64,000 nucleotides of DNA from positions 186,001 through 250,000 of the forward strand of contig NZ_KB894765.1 of NCBI RefSeq assembly GCF_000374625.1, in the 5' to 3' direction. Each line of letters starts with the position of its first letter. Position 1 is the stretch's first letter. Positions 21,129 through 30,610 of this stretch are shown here, piece after piece. The translations under genes were made by a program, and so were the position numbers. Source of the stretch: Allobrachymonas chironomi DSM 19884 (GTDB taxonomy: Bacteria > Pseudomonadota > Gammaproteobacteria > Burkholderiales > Burkholderiaceae_C). Under the pieces are notes generated by a model. It did no database searches and was not told the DNA's origin. It worked only from the letters and a program-made list of their open reading frames with translations.

Positions 21129-22202
21129 CTATGCAGCCGCTTCCTGCTGTGGCAACTGCAGCGTGGCGGCACGGGCAATGCGCTGCTCCACACGCGACAG
21201 CAGCGCGTGACTGGCTGCCTCATGGGCGGTTTCCAGGGCGTAGCTGAAAGCCACTTCATCGGCCGAGCCATGGCTCTTGAATACCAGGCCGCGCAGTCCC
21301 AGCAGCGCGGCCCCGTTGTAACGGCGGTGATCCACACGCCGCTTGAAGCTGGCCAGCACCGGATAGGCCACCACGGCAATCAACCGGGTGAAGATGTTGC
21401 GCGAGAACTCCTGCTTCAGCAGGCTGGCTACCATCGAGGCCAGACCTTCGCTGGCCTTGAGTGCCACGTTGCCGACAAAACCATCGCAGACGACGATATC
21501 GGTCGTGCCCTTGAAGATGTCATTGCCCTCGACATTGCCATGGAAGTTGAGGATGCCGGCCTGGCCGGCTGCACGCAACAGCTCGCCCGCCTTCTTGACC
21601 ACCTCGCTGCCCTTGATCGCCTCTTCGCCGATGTTGAGCAGACCGACCGTAGGGGATTCGTTGTTCAGTTGCACCGATACCAGCGCCGAGCCCATGATGC
21701 CGAACTGCAGCAGGTGCTCCGGTGTGCAATCCACATTGGCACCCAGATCCAGCACGGTGGTGGCACCCCCCTGTCCATTGGGCATCTGCGTGGCAATGGC
21801 AGGCCGGTCAATGCCATCGATGGTCTTGAGCACATAGCGCGCCACGGCCATCAAGGCGCCGGTATTGCCGGCCGATACCGCAGCCTGCGCCCACCCCTCC
21901 TTGACCTGCAAGATGGCCACGCGCATGGACGAGTCCTTTTTCTTGCGCAGGGCGATCTCGACCGGGTCATCCATGGTGACCACCTCGGACGCCGGCACGA
22001 TGCCGATGCGCGCCTGCACCGCGGCAGCGCCCTTGAGACGCCCCCACTGCTCCTCGATCACGGCCTGCTGGCCGACCAGCAGCAGCCGGGCGGCAGGATG
22101 GGATTCCAGAAAGCGCACACAGGCCGGCAAGGTCGTTGCCAGTCCGTGATCCCCACCCATGCAGTCCACTGCCAGGGTCACTGTCTGCGTTGCATCCGTC
22201 AT
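21129..22202 (-). CDS. plsX: Phosphate acyltransferase PlsX
   Basis: This 357-residue enzyme makes acyl-phosphate from acyl-ACP for phospholipid synthesis. Conserved stretches are [10 protein letters not shown] at the N terminus, [13 protein letters not shown] and VVCDGFVGN. The ATG at 22202 is chosen since it precedes the family N terminus; the upstream frame is unsupported. It sits between rpmF and fabH, the arrangement of most proteobacteria. Confidence 0.97.
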   Translation of the reverse strand: MTDATQTVTLAVDCMGGDHGLATTLPACVRFLESHPAARLLLVGQQAVIEEQWGRLKGAAAVQARIGIVPASEVVTMDDPVEIALRKKKDSSMRVAILQVKEGWAQAAVSAGNTGALMAVARYVLKTIDGIDRPAIATQMPNGQGGATTVLDLGANVDCTPEHLLQFGIMGSALVSVQLNNESPTVGLLNIGEEAIKGSEVVKKAGELLRAAGQAGILNFHGNVEGNDIFKGTTDIVVCDGFVGNVALKASEGLASMVASLLKQEFSRNIFTRLIAVVAYPVLASFKRRVDHRRYNGAALLGLRGLVFKSHGSADEVAFSYALETAHEAASHALLSRVEQRIARAATLQLPQQEAAA

Positions 22203-22254
22203 CTTTGAATCACTGCACCATGCGCATGCGGCAGCCAGAACTGCTGCCAGCAAG

Positions 22255-22290
22255 AAAAAGAAAAGCCCGAGGCTGCTAGAGCGTCGGGCC
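22255..22290 (-). terminator. Intercistronic terminator/attenuator between rpmF and plsX
   Basis: On the minus strand a 6-bp stem (GGCCCGA region at 22284-22289 paired with TCGGGC at 22265-22270) is followed by TTTTCTTTTTCTTG. It lies 19 bases past the rpmF stop and would cut down read-through into plsX-fab, which fits high ribosomal-protein and lower enzyme demand. The stem is short. Confidence 0.55.
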
Positions 22291-22308
22291 CTGTCATCAG
22301 ACCTGGAA

Positions 22309-22491
22309 TCAGGCTTCGGACTTGTTCTTCAGCACCTGACGGCCACGGTAGAAACCGTTGGGGCTGATGTGGTGGCGCAGGTGCAGTTCACCGGTCGTGG
22401 GTTCGGTCACGACATTGGGTGCCGTCAGGGCATTGTGGGAACGGTGCATGCCGCGCTTGGAAGGAGATTTCTTGTTTTGCTGAACGGCCAT
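22309..22491 (-). CDS. rpmF: 50S ribosomal protein L32
   Basis: This 60-residue basic protein starts [20 protein letters not shown], the L32 signature. The ATG at 22491 follows a GAGGAG ribosome-binding site. The zinc-binding cysteines of some L32 forms are absent. It heads the rpmF-plsX-fabHDG cluster and is followed by a possible attenuator. Confidence 0.97.
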   Translation of the reverse strand: MAVQQNKKSPSKRGMHRSHNALTAPNVVTEPTTGELHLRHHISPNGFYRGRQVLKNKSEA

Positions 22492-22645
22492 GGTCCGCTC
22501 CTCTGAAAAAGTTGAATGGAATAACTGGGTTTGCCGGCATGACAGCGCCATGCGCCATGTGATCATGGCCGGACCCTCGCGATCCCGGGCGTTTTTGCCT
22601 GCAGATTGCCGACACAGGACAAACCTGATCAGCAGTAAGAGGAAG

Positions 22646-22675
22646 ATTATAGCCGCATTTCTGCAAGCCCGACAA
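22646..22675 (-). promoter_or_regulatory. Sigma70-type promoter upstream of rpmF
   Basis: Read on the minus strand, -35 TTGTCG (22675-22670) and a consensus -10 TATAAT (22651-22646) are separated by 18 bp. It lies between the yceD-like gene and rpmF, so it can drive rpmF and the fab cluster independently. Confidence 0.6.
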
Positions 22676-22707
22676 GCCGGATTGTGCCGACTACGCCACG
22701 GCCCGGA

Positions 22708-23283
22708 TCAGGACCTGGGTTTTTTCAGCGCTTCCAGGGCGGCAAAGGGGTTGGGCTTCTCGGCCTCCTCTTCGCGGAAATCGGCTGTCTGCACCTGCAT
22801 GCGCGGCTGCTGCGGACACACGTCATGCCGAGGCGCCACCGGCAGCTCCATCAGCAGCTCGTCTTCGATCAGGCCGTGCAGGTCGAAATCGCGGCTGATG
22901 ACCAGCACATCGTCTTCCAACTCGTCATCCAGCATTTCTGCCGTGGCCTCGTCGCGCACGAAGCGGAAACGGCGCGACACCTGCAGCGGCTGGCGCATCG
23001 GCTCCAGACAGCGCTGGCACTGCAGCGGCAGGTCCACCCCGATGTCGAGTTCAAGCCAGCACTCCGGGCTGCCTCCCAGCACCGGCACCAGCAGGCCCTG
23101 TGCCTGCCAGCGTACCGGCGTGTCCTGATCGGTGTCCAGCACCTCATCGGCCAGCCGCGGGTAGTGCGACAATACCGTTTCGCCTGCGAGACATGCCCCA
23201 GCCTCGGCAAATGCCGCAATGTCCAGGTGCTGCGCTGAGAATGGCGGCGCTTCACGCCCGCCCTGTTGTTTGTCCGTAGCCAT
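22708..23283 (-). CDS. YceD/DUF177 family protein
   Basis: This 191-residue acidic protein belongs to the YceD (DUF177) family that almost always precedes rpmF and has been linked to 23S rRNA accumulation. The conserved LPLQCQRCLEP segment with a CxxC-like pair and the later DELLMELPVAPRH and CP motifs are visible. The start at 23283 leaves a 25-base gap to the divergent maf gene; an in-frame ATG at 23310 is possible but would overlap maf. Confidence 0.88.
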   Translation of the reverse strand: MATDKQQGGREAPPFSAQHLDIAAFAEAGACLAGETVLSHYPRLADEVLDTDQDTPVRWQAQGLLVPVLGGSPECWLELDIGVDLPLQCQRCLEPMRQPLQVSRRFRFVRDEATAEMLDDELEDDVLVISRDFDLHGLIEDELLMELPVAPRHDVCPQQPRMQVQTADFREEEAEKPNPFAALEALKKPRS

Positions 23284-23308
23284 AACCCACAGTGTAAAAG
23301 AATCTGCC

Positions 23309-23929
23309 ATGTCCGACACTGCCCTGCCCCGCATCATTCTTGCTTCCACCTCGCCCTATCGCCGTGAACTGCTGCAGCGCCTGCACCTGCCTTTCGAGAC
23401 GATCTCGCCGCAGGTCGATGAAGCACCGTTTGCCGGCGAGCAGCCGCGCAACCTGGCCAGACGTCTGGCCAGGGCCAAGGCACTCGCCGTGGCCGAACAG
23501 CACCCCGATGCGGTGGTGATTGGATCCGACCAGGTGGCCGACCTGCACGGCAAGCCGCTGGGCAAGCCGATGCAGCACGATCGCGCCGTGGCACAGCTGC
23601 GCGCCATGCGCGGCCAGACCGTGGTCTTTCACACTGCCGTGGCCGTGGTCTGCCTGGCACGTCAGCACACCGAAGTGGACGTGAGTCAGGTCAACGTCAC
23701 CTTCCGCGACATCGATACCGGCATGAGCGACGCGGAAATCGAGGCCTATTTGCGGCTGGAACAGCCCTACGACTGCGCCGGTAGCGCCAAGAGCGAAGGC
23801 CTGGGCATCGCCCTGCTGGCGCGCATCCAGAACGATGACCCGACCGCCCTGATCGGCCTGCCGATGATCAAGACCTGCAGCATGTTGCGCGCCGCTGGCG
23901 TGTCGCTGCTGACCGGAGCGCGCGCATGA
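23309..23929 (+). CDS. Maf family nucleotide pyrophosphatase (YceF type)
   Basis: This 206-residue house-cleaning pyrophosphatase has the N-terminal signature ILASTSPYRRELL, the conserved VIGSDQVAD and the C-terminal GLPMIK. The STSPYR variant and the Asp-Gln-Val motif place it with YceF (7-methyl-GTP pyrophosphatase) rather than with the dTTP/UTP-specific YhdE type; this subtype is an inference. The ATG at 23309 matches the family start. Its stop overlaps the downstream methylase gene by four bases. Confidence 0.92.
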   Translation: MSDTALPRIILASTSPYRRELLQRLHLPFETISPQVDEAPFAGEQPRNLARRLARAKALAVAEQHPDAVVIGSDQVADLHGKPLGKPMQHDRAVAQLRAMRGQTVVFHTAVAVVCLARQHTEVDVSQVNVTFRDIDTGMSDAEIEAYLRLEQPYDCAGSAKSEGLGIALLARIQNDDPTALIGLPMIKTCSMLRAAGVSLLTGARA

Positions 23930-24708
23930 GCCGCACCGGCCGCCTGTTCCTCTGCCCGGCACCGCTGGACTTTGGCTGCGAACCGCCGTTGCCGGCGATT
24001 ACCGACGTGCTGCCGGCCGGCACGCTGCAGACCATGGCCGGGCTGCAGTACTGGGCCTGCGAGAACGCCAAGACCCTGCGCCAGCTGCTCAAGCGCGTGG
24101 ATGAAGTCGTGCCGCTGCAGCATCCGCTACAGGAAATGCAGATCAGCGTGCTGCCACGTGACATGCACAAGAAAGGCGATCATGCCGGCGGCTCGGCACG
24201 CTCCTGGCAACAGGAAGCACGGCAACTGCTGCAACCTGCGCTGCAAGGCCATGACATGGGCCTGGCCAGCGAGGCCGGCATGCCGGCAGTGGCTGATCCG
24301 GGTTCTTCGCTGGTGCGCGCTGCGCATGAGGTCGGCATCCAGGTTGTGCCACTGACCGGTCCGAGCTCGATATTGCTGGCACTGGCCGCCAGCGGCCTGA
24401 ATGGCCAGAACTTTGCCTTTATCGGCTATTTGCCGCAGGATCCGGCAGCACGCGAAAAACGCCTGAAGGAACTGGAAAGTCTGGCACGCAAAACCGGCCA
24501 GGCGCAATTGTGGATTGAAACCCCTTATCGCAACAATGCCATGCTGGAACAGGTGTTGCGCGTCCTGTCACCCGACACCGTATTGTGCATTGCACATGGA
24601 TTAACACTATCCAGCGCAGGCGTTACATCCGCGATGATTTCCCGCCATCGCCAATCACCGCCCCAGCTGCCGCCCAAAGTACCGGCCCTGTTTGGAATCG
24701 GTCCATGA
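23926..24708 (+). CDS. RsmI-like tetrapyrrole-methylase-family SAM methyltransferase
   Basis: This 260-residue protein carries the tetrapyrrole (corrin/porphyrin) methylase fold used by RsmI for 2'-O-methylation of 16S rRNA C1402. Visible motifs are GLASEAGMPAVADPGS and VPLTGPSSILLALAASGL, the RsmI-type SAM pocket; the N-terminal GTLYVVATPIGN motif of true RsmI is replaced by RLFLCPAPLD. It is therefore a divergent paralogue with an uncertain substrate. It is translationally coupled to maf and ends just before a bidirectional terminator. Confidence 0.82.
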   Translation: MSRTGRLFLCPAPLDFGCEPPLPAITDVLPAGTLQTMAGLQYWACENAKTLRQLLKRVDEVVPLQHPLQEMQISVLPRDMHKKGDHAGGSARSWQQEARQLLQPALQGHDMGLASEAGMPAVADPGSSLVRAAHEVGIQVVPLTGPSSILLALAASGLNGQNFAFIGYLPQDPAAREKRLKELESLARKTGQAQLWIETPYRNNAMLEQVLRVLSPDTVLCIAHGLTLSSAGVTSAMISRHRQSPPQLPPKVPALFGIGP

Positions 24709-24736
24709 AAAAACGCCATGCAGTGGCATGGCGTTT
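24708..24736 (-). terminator. Terminator of the H-NS gene, possibly bidirectional
   Basis: A perfect 11-bp stem (24711-24721 with 24726-24736) has an AGTG loop. On the minus strand it ends in a run of six T, so it terminates the H-NS gene. It also lies right after the plus-strand methylase stop, where only three T follow. Confidence 0.85.
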
Positions 24737-24754
24737 GGAGAGTAGCCCGAACGA

Positions 24755-25048
24755 TCAGGCAATCAGATAATCGTCACGGTTCTTGTCCTGGATCCATTTC
24801 GGCGGCTTGCCACGACCGGTCCAGGTAGCACCGGTTTCAGGATCGCGGTATTTGGGAGCCACCTTGCTGCCAGTCGCAGCAACGCGGACACGGCCGCGGC
24901 CACCAAACAGGTCTGCTTCCGTCAGGTCATATTGTGCAATCAGTTCACGGCATTGCGCCACGGCGGCGGCCGTCTGCTCCTTGCGCGCTTGCTGGATCTT
25001 CAGCTCCAGCGCCTGTTTTTGCTGCATGAGGTCTTGCAGGGATTCCAT
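24755..25048 (-). CDS. H-NS family nucleoid protein
   Basis: This 97-residue xenogeneic-silencer-type protein has an N-terminal coiled-coil oligomerisation region (about residues 1-35, Gln/Lys/Glu-rich) and a C-terminal DNA-binding domain with TWTGRGKPPKWI, the AT-hook-like loop of betaproteobacterial H-NS proteins. It has its own promoter and terminator and so is monocistronic. It could silence AT-richer acquired DNA such as the island at the right of the window. Confidence 0.93.
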   Translation of the reverse strand: MESLQDLMQQKQALELKIQQARKEQTAAAVAQCRELIAQYDLTEADLFGGRGRVRVAATGSKVAPKYRDPETGATWTGRGKPPKWIQDKNRDDYLIA

Positions 25049-25103
25049 TTCAACTCCTGGTGAGGAAAAAGCAGATACACGTCACGCGTACCCAACAGGC
25101 CGG

Positions 25104-25131
25104 ATTATAGAAGCAAACCCGAACCGGATAA
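25104..25131 (-). promoter_or_regulatory. Promoter of the H-NS gene
   Basis: On the minus strand a consensus -10 TATAAT (25109-25104) is preceded at 16 bp by -35 TTATCC (25131-25126). The position, about 55 bases before the ATG, is normal. Confidence 0.55.
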
Positions 25132-25144
25132 ATATTCAGGCGCA

Positions 25145-26461
25145 TCAATTTGTTTCAGGTGTTTGACGCGCCATCACCCACTCCACCCGTTTGCCTACCA
25201 GCTTGAGGACTTCGAAATCCCAGCCAGCACAACTGATAACCTGCCCTTCTACCGGCAGGCTGCCAGAAACAAACATCAGCAATCCGGCCAGCGTGTTGTA
25301 ATGGGCCTTGTCTTCGCTGGGCAAATCCTCGATGTCCAGACGCGCCTTCAATTCACTGGCCGGAATCATGCCATCCAGCTTCCAGCTGCCATCCACCTGC
25401 GGCAAGGCCCAGGCCTCTTCATGCAATGCCGGCTGCAATTCACCGGTAATCGCTTCAAGCAGGTCACGGGGTGTCAGCAAACCCTGGATTTCACCATATT
25501 CATCCACCACGAAGACCATGCGCCCCACATGGCTGCGGTATTGCTCCAGCAGCTCCATGCCAGTCAGGGTTTCCGGCACGAAAATCGCCGGCTTGGAAAA
25601 GGATTCCAGCGGGCGCTCACGTTCGGTACGCACCACCTGCAGGATACGGCCGGTGCTCACGACACCCACCACATGGTCCAGCTCACCGTCCTTGCAGACC
25701 GGATACCAGGAGTGGGCATGGACAAACTTTTCGGGTGTGGCACCTGCTGTCAGACGCTCCAGCGCCTGGGCCGCCGTCATGTCCGCCTCCAGCCAGACGA
25801 TGTCGCTGCGCGGCACCATGATGGAGGACAGCAGGCGGTCATCCAGGCCCAGCACGTTCTGCACCAGGCGGTGCTCCTGCTCCTCGATCAGGCCGGCATC
25901 GACCCCCTCTTCCAGGCTGGCCGCCAGCTCTTCCTCGGTCACGCGGTGTGTCACCGTGGTATCGATCGGCATCATGCGCAGCACCGCTTGCGTGGTGGTG
26001 GACAGCAGATAGACAAACGGCTTGGTCAGGCGCGCCAGTCCGGCCATGGGGCGGGAAATCCAGCGCGACACCGCTTCCGGATACAGCTGGCCAATGCGCT
26101 TGGGCACCAGTTCGCCAAAAATGATGGTGGTGAAGGTAATCACCGCCACCACCAGCGTGGTGGCCAATACCGAGGACACCGATTCAGGCGTACCCAGCCC
26201 CCGCAGCCATTCGGCCACGATCGGGCTGAAAGCCGCCTCGCCCACGATACCGTTGAGTACGCCGATGGAAGTGATGCCGACCTGCACTGTGGACAGGAAC
26301 TGCGTCGGATTCGCCATCAGGCTGAGGGCAGAAGCCGCACCGGCATCTCCGGCAGCCGACATGGCCTCGAGACGTGCCTTGCGGCTGGAGGCAATCGCCA
26401 GCTCGGACATGGCAAAGATGCCGTTGAGCAGGGTCAGGAAAATGATAATCAGAAGGTCCAT
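25145..26461 (-). CDS. CNNM/CBS-domain membrane protein (hemolysin family, YfjD/CorC type)
   Basis: This 438-residue integral membrane protein has an N-terminal CNNM (DUF21) domain with about four membrane segments (residues 1-190), a CBS-domain pair (about 205-330) and a C-terminal CorC_HlyC domain (about 345-430). Members are linked to magnesium or cobalt efflux. The N terminus MDLLIIIFLTLLNGIFAMSELAI is typical; the conserved NGIFAMSE motif lies in the first helix. It diverges from apaH with overlapping promoter space of only about 26 bases. Confidence 0.9.
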   Translation of the reverse strand: MDLLIIIFLTLLNGIFAMSELAIASSRKARLEAMSAAGDAGAASALSLMANPTQFLSTVQVGITSIGVLNGIVGEAAFSPIVAEWLRGLGTPESVSSVLATTLVVAVITFTTIIFGELVPKRIGQLYPEAVSRWISRPMAGLARLTKPFVYLLSTTTQAVLRMMPIDTTVTHRVTEEELAASLEEGVDAGLIEEQEHRLVQNVLGLDDRLLSSIMVPRSDIVWLEADMTAAQALERLTAGATPEKFVHAHSWYPVCKDGELDHVVGVVSTGRILQVVRTERERPLESFSKPAIFVPETLTGMELLEQYRSHVGRMVFVVDEYGEIQGLLTPRDLLEAITGELQPALHEEAWALPQVDGSWKLDGMIPASELKARLDIEDLPSEDKAHYNTLAGLLMFVSGSLPVEGQVISCAGWDFEVLKLVGKRVEWVMARQTPETN

Positions 26462-26487
26462 CAGTTCATTGGATAATGCAAGTCATC

Positions 26488-27315
26488 ATGGGAATATACT
26501 GTATTGGTGACATACAGGGCTGCCAGAAGGCCTTCGAGGATCTGCTGCACGCCCTGGACTTCTCGCCCAGCCGCGATACCCTGTACGTGCTGGGCGATCT
26601 CGTCAATCGCGGGCCGGATTCGGCCGGCGTGCTGCGGCGCATGATGCAGCTCGAAGGCAGCGTGCATTGCCTGCTGGGCAACCACGACATCCACCTGCTG
26701 GCCGTAGCCCGCGGCATCCGTCCCATGGGCCGGCGCGATACCCTGTTCGACATCCTGCACGCAGCCGATGCCGGCGCGATGCTGGACTGGCTGCGCCGCC
26801 AGCCGCTGGCCCTGCATGCACACGGCTGCCTGATGGTGCATGCCGGCGTACAGCCCGGCTGGGATGTGGCTCAGACCTTGTCCTGCGCCAGCGAAATCAG
26901 CGAACAGCTGCAGGACAGGCACTGGGAACATTTCCTGACCGAGCTGTTCGGCAACGTGCCGGACCGCTGGAATGACCGGTTGCAGGGCATGGATCGTGCT
27001 CGCGTGATCGTCAATACGCTGACACGCATCCGCTTCCTGGATGTGGATGGGCATATGGATTTCGGTCACAAGCGCGGGCTGGACGAAGCTCCCAGACACC
27101 TGATTCCCTGGTTTGCCCATCCGCTGCGCCGCACCATGGATACGCTGGTGGCTTTTGGCCACTGGTCGGCGCTGGGTCTGATCAGGCGCCACAACCTGCT
27201 GTCGCTGGACACTGGCGCCGTCTGGGGGGGCGAGCTGACGGCGGTGGAAATCCTGCCACCGGGCCGGCCCGGACGCATGGTGCAGGTCCGGAGCCTGACC
27301 AGCGCCGAATTCTGA
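26488..27315 (+). CDS. apaH: Diadenosine tetraphosphatase (symmetrical)
   Basis: This 275-residue metallophosphoesterase hydrolyses Ap4A to two ADP. Metal-binding motifs are GDIQGC, GDLVNRGP, GNHD and the later VHAGV and GHWSALG. The ATG at 26488 aligns with the family start (MGIYCIGD); an in-frame ATG at 26476 would add four residues, and neither has a strong ribosome-binding site. It converges on rhlE. Confidence 0.95.
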   Translation: MGIYCIGDIQGCQKAFEDLLHALDFSPSRDTLYVLGDLVNRGPDSAGVLRRMMQLEGSVHCLLGNHDIHLLAVARGIRPMGRRDTLFDILHAADAGAMLDWLRRQPLALHAHGCLMVHAGVQPGWDVAQTLSCASEISEQLQDRHWEHFLTELFGNVPDRWNDRLQGMDRARVIVNTLTRIRFLDVDGHMDFGHKRGLDEAPRHLIPWFAHPLRRTMDTLVAFGHWSALGLIRRHNLLSLDTGAVWGGELTAVEILPPGRPGRMVQVRSLTSAEF

Positions 27316-27327
27316 ACCTCAGGGTGC

Positions 27328-28797
27328 TCAGTTGTCCTGGCTGTCGTCGGCACGCGGCGCAGCCGGCTTGAACAGGGCTGCCACGGCTCGCTTGGGACGG
27401 ATGTTGGCGCTCAGGCCAGGGCGCGTGGCAGGGCTGCGTGGCGCGCTCTTTTCCCAGGATGCCGCTTCGGCATGCGCCGGGGCCTCGTAGGGTTTGTCAA
27501 AGAAAGGATCGACCAGCTTGGGGGCACGGCGGTAACGGTCGCCCTGCGGTTCGCGCTCCTCATGGCTGCGGCGCGGCTCGCGGCGGCGCTCGCCCCCATC
27601 GCTGCGGTACTCGCCACGCGGACCACGGCTGCCGCCACGGGCTTCCAGTGCGATCTCCAGCGGCTGGATCTTCTGGTTGGTCAGCTTGCCGATCTCGGCC
27701 ACATGCTTGCCGTCGGCATTGCCGACCAGGCTGATCGCCAGACCTTCGGCGCCGGCCCGGCCGGTGCGGCCAATGCGGTGCACATAGTCTTCGGCATGGA
27801 ACGGCAGGTCATAGTTGAACACCGCCGGCACGTCCTTGATGTCCAGACCGCGTGCGGCCACATCGGTACAGATCAGGTAATCGACCTCGCCGGCCTTGAA
27901 CGCTTCCAGCGCCTTCAGACGCTCGTCCTGGCTCTTGTCGCCATGCAGTGCGGCGGTCTTGAAGCCGTCACGCTCCAGGGCGCGTGCCAGCCGGCCACAG
28001 CCCAGCTTGCTGTTGGTGAACACAAACGCCTGCTTGACCCCGTTCTGGCGAATCAGCTGCGCCAGCATGGGACGCTTGTCCTCATCGCTGGAGACGCGCA
28101 CAAAGCGCTGCTCCACGGTGGAGGCCGTCGCGTTGGAGCGGGCCACCTCGATCGTGACCGGATTCTGCAGATAGCTGCCGGCCAGACGCTTGATGTCGTT
28201 GGAAAAGGTGGCCGAGAACAGCAGCGTGGTGCGCTGCTTGGGCAGATAGGCGAGGATGCGCTCCAGATCCGGCAGAAAGCCGATATCCAGCATGCGGTCG
28301 GCTTCATCCAGCACCACGTACTCGACCTGGTTCAGCACACAGTTGCGCGCCTCGATATGGTCCAGCAGACGTCCCGGCGTGGCCACCAGTACCTCGACGC
28401 CCTTTTTCAGCTCGGCGGTCTGCGGCTTCATGTCCATGCCGCCAAACACCACGGCAGAGCGCAGATTGGTGTACTGGGCGTACTGCTTGATCTGCTGCGC
28501 GACCTGATCGGCCAGTTCACGTGTGGGCAGCAGCACCAGCGCGCGCACCGGGTGGCGCGCCGGCGACATCGAGGTGTTGTCGTGCTTGAGCAGACGCTGC
28601 AGCAGTGGCAGCGAGAACGCCGCGGTCTTGCCGGTACCGGTCTGGGCCGCACCCATCACGTCCTGACCGGCCAGCACCACGGGAATGGCCTGGGCCTGGA
28701 TCGGCGTGGTCTGGACATAGCCCATCTCGGCAACGGCGCGCTGGATGGGTTCTGCCAGGGGAAGCTGGGCGTAGGCGATAGTGGCGTTTTCTGTCAT
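27328..28797 (-). CDS. rhlE: DEAD-box ATP-dependent RNA helicase RhlE-type
   Basis: This 489-residue RNA helicase has Q motif PIQAQAIP, Walker A AQTGTGKT, DEAD (VLDEADRML), SAT (FSATF) and motif VI HRIGRTGR. The RhlE-like core is followed by a long basic, Arg- and Gly-rich C-terminal tail (from about residue 385) that probably binds RNA. Roles in ribosome maturation and mRNA decay are known for the family. It is convergent with apaH. Confidence 0.92.
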   Translation of the reverse strand: MTENATIAYAQLPLAEPIQRAVAEMGYVQTTPIQAQAIPVVLAGQDVMGAAQTGTGKTAAFSLPLLQRLLKHDNTSMSPARHPVRALVLLPTRELADQVAQQIKQYAQYTNLRSAVVFGGMDMKPQTAELKKGVEVLVATPGRLLDHIEARNCVLNQVEYVVLDEADRMLDIGFLPDLERILAYLPKQRTTLLFSATFSNDIKRLAGSYLQNPVTIEVARSNATASTVEQRFVRVSSDEDKRPMLAQLIRQNGVKQAFVFTNSKLGCGRLARALERDGFKTAALHGDKSQDERLKALEAFKAGEVDYLICTDVAARGLDIKDVPAVFNYDLPFHAEDYVHRIGRTGRAGAEGLAISLVGNADGKHVAEIGKLTNQKIQPLEIALEARGGSRGPRGEYRSDGGERRREPRRSHEEREPQGDRYRRAPKLVDPFFDKPYEAPAHAEAASWEKSAPRSPATRPGLSANIRPKRAVAALFKPAAPRADDSQDN

Positions 28798-28889
28798 GCA
28801 GGGTGTGTCTCAAGTGGACGGCAGGCACAAAGCCTGATAGCCAAGGTGCGGATAACACCTTGGCGCGTGGGACGCTGGCAGCAGCCCGA

Positions 28890-29759
28890 TCAGAGACTGC
28901 TGGCGTTGAACGTGTCGCAGGCCTGTACCGAGCCTGTCTGGATACCGGTCGTGAACCAGCGGACGCGTTGCGCGCTGGAGCCATGCGTGAAGCTGTCGGG
29001 GACTACATAGCCCTGACTGCGCTTCTGGATGGCATCATCCCCGATTTTAGCCGCTGCATCCATGGCGCGCTCGATATCTCCATTTTCGAGGATCTGGCGC
29101 GACTTGTGGGCATGGTGGCCCCAGACACCTGCCAGACAGTCGGCCTGCAGCTCCAGACGCACGCTCAGGGCGTTCATCTGGGTCTCGCTGATGCGGCCGC
29201 GCATGGCATCCACCTTGTCGGTAATTCCCAACAGATTCTGCACATGGTGGCCTACTTCGTGGGCAATCACGTAGGCTTGGGCGAATTCGCCGTCGGCACC
29301 GAGGTCACGCTTGAGCGTGTTGAAAAAGTCCAGATCCAGGTAAACCTTCTGGTCGCCCGGGCAATAGAACGGCCCCATGGCAGACTGGCCGGTACCGCAG
29401 GCCGTGGGCGTCACGCCACGGTACAGCACCAGCTTGGGCTCCTGGTAACGGCCGCCAGACTGCGTGAACAGCTGGCTCCAGACGTCCTCGGTGTCAGCCA
29501 GCACGGTAGAGACAAAAGCGCCCTGCGGATCATTGGCAGGCGGTGCCGGGGCCGGCTGCTGCACCTGCGGCGAACCACCCGCACCGGACAGCACGCCAAT
29601 CGTGGTCAGCGGGTTCACCCCGAAAAACACAAAGCCCAGGATGGCCAGCACGATGGTGCCGATACCGATGCTGCGGCCACCGAAGCCAAAGCCGCCGCCA
29701 CCGCGCTGGCCCCGGCGGTCCTCCACATTGCCCGATCGGCGATTGCCTTCCCATTTCAT
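28890..29759 (-). CDS. Neutral zinc metallopeptidase (YpfJ family)
   Basis: This 289-residue protein has a charged, Gly-rich N terminus, one membrane helix (about residues 30-50) and a peptidase domain with the zinc-binding HEVGHHVQN (HExxH). The conserved CGTGQSAMGPFYCPGDQKVYLD segment is split by a few residues and carries the two cysteines usual for YpfJ. It is predicted to be anchored in the inner membrane with the catalytic domain outside. The natural substrate is unknown. The start has no competing upstream ATG. Confidence 0.9.
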   Translation of the reverse strand: MKWEGNRRSGNVEDRRGQRGGGGFGFGGRSIGIGTIVLAILGFVFFGVNPLTTIGVLSGAGGSPQVQQPAPAPPANDPQGAFVSTVLADTEDVWSQLFTQSGGRYQEPKLVLYRGVTPTACGTGQSAMGPFYCPGDQKVYLDLDFFNTLKRDLGADGEFAQAYVIAHEVGHHVQNLLGITDKVDAMRGRISETQMNALSVRLELQADCLAGVWGHHAHKSRQILENGDIERAMDAAAKIGDDAIQKRSQGYVVPDSFTHGSSAQRVRWFTTGIQTGSVQACDTFNASSL

Positions 29760-29874
29760 GCTGTGCTCCTGTTCCCTAGCTGCCCGTGACCGGGGGACTT
29801 TGGCGGATTATGCGCGATTCCGCCTGCGCGTGCCTGTCAGCCGTTTCCTGCAGGACATGCAGGACCAGCAGCCA

Positions 29875-30444
29875 TCAGGTCTTGGGCAGCGTCACGCCAA
29901 CCTGCCCCTGGTACTTGCCACCGCGATCCTTGTAGGAGGTCTCGCAGACTTCATCGCTTTCAAAGAACAGCACCTGGGCACAGCCTTCGCCCGCGTAGAT
30001 CTTGGCCGGCAGTGGCGTGGTATTGCTGAACTCCAGCGTCACGTAACCCTCCCATTCAGGCTCGAACGGGGTGACGTTGACAATGATGCCGCAGCGCGCG
30101 TAGGTGCTCTTGCCGAGGCAGATCGTCAGCACGTTGCGCGGAATGCGGAAATACTCGACCGTCCGTGCCAGCGCGAAGCTGTTCGGCGGAATGATGCAGA
30201 CATCGCTGTGGATATCGACAAAGCTCTTTTCGTCGAAATTCTTCGGGTCCACCACCGTGCTGTGGATATTGGTGAACACCTTGAATTCCGGGGCGCAGCG
30301 GATGTCGTAGCCATAGCTGCTGGTGCCATAGCTGACGATCCTCTGGCCGTCAGCACCTTGGCGCACCTGGCCGGGTTCGAATGGCTCGATCATGCCGTGT
30401 TGCTCTGCCATGCGACGGATCCACTTGTCGCTCTTGATACTCAT
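29875..30444 (-). CDS. dcd: dCTP deaminase
   Basis: This 189-residue trimeric enzyme deaminates dCTP to dUTP to supply thymidylate. It has the family motifs [19 protein letters not shown] and the catalytic-Glu region [17 protein letters not shown] (shown only in part here: the Glu lies in GYVTLE). The C-terminal YQGQ segment lies near the end. It is a single gene flanked by the YpfJ-like and SUMT genes. Confidence 0.97.
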   Translation of the reverse strand: MSIKSDKWIRRMAEQHGMIEPFEPGQVRQGADGQRIVSYGTSSYGYDIRCAPEFKVFTNIHSTVVDPKNFDEKSFVDIHSDVCIIPPNSFALARTVEYFRIPRNVLTICLGKSTYARCGIIVNVTPFEPEWEGYVTLEFSNTTPLPAKIYAGEGCAQVLFFESDEVCETSYKDRGGKYQGQVGVTLPKT

Positions 30445-30610
30445 GCTGCGCCTCTGTTCGGGTTATCTTGGTAATGCCTTGATTTTATGCCGGCTGTGCG
30501 GAAGAAACAGCCACACTGCCCCGCATTGTGGCCGTCAATGGCGGCAGCGTCACCATAAAACCGCCTGCAGCTGTATACACTAGGCGCTTTTCCGCTTCCT
30601 GCCCACTGTC

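Noticed and set aside
28841-28865. Hairpin after the YpfJ-like gene
   Set aside because: An 8-bp dyad exists, but no T-tract follows on either strand, so a terminator call is not supported.
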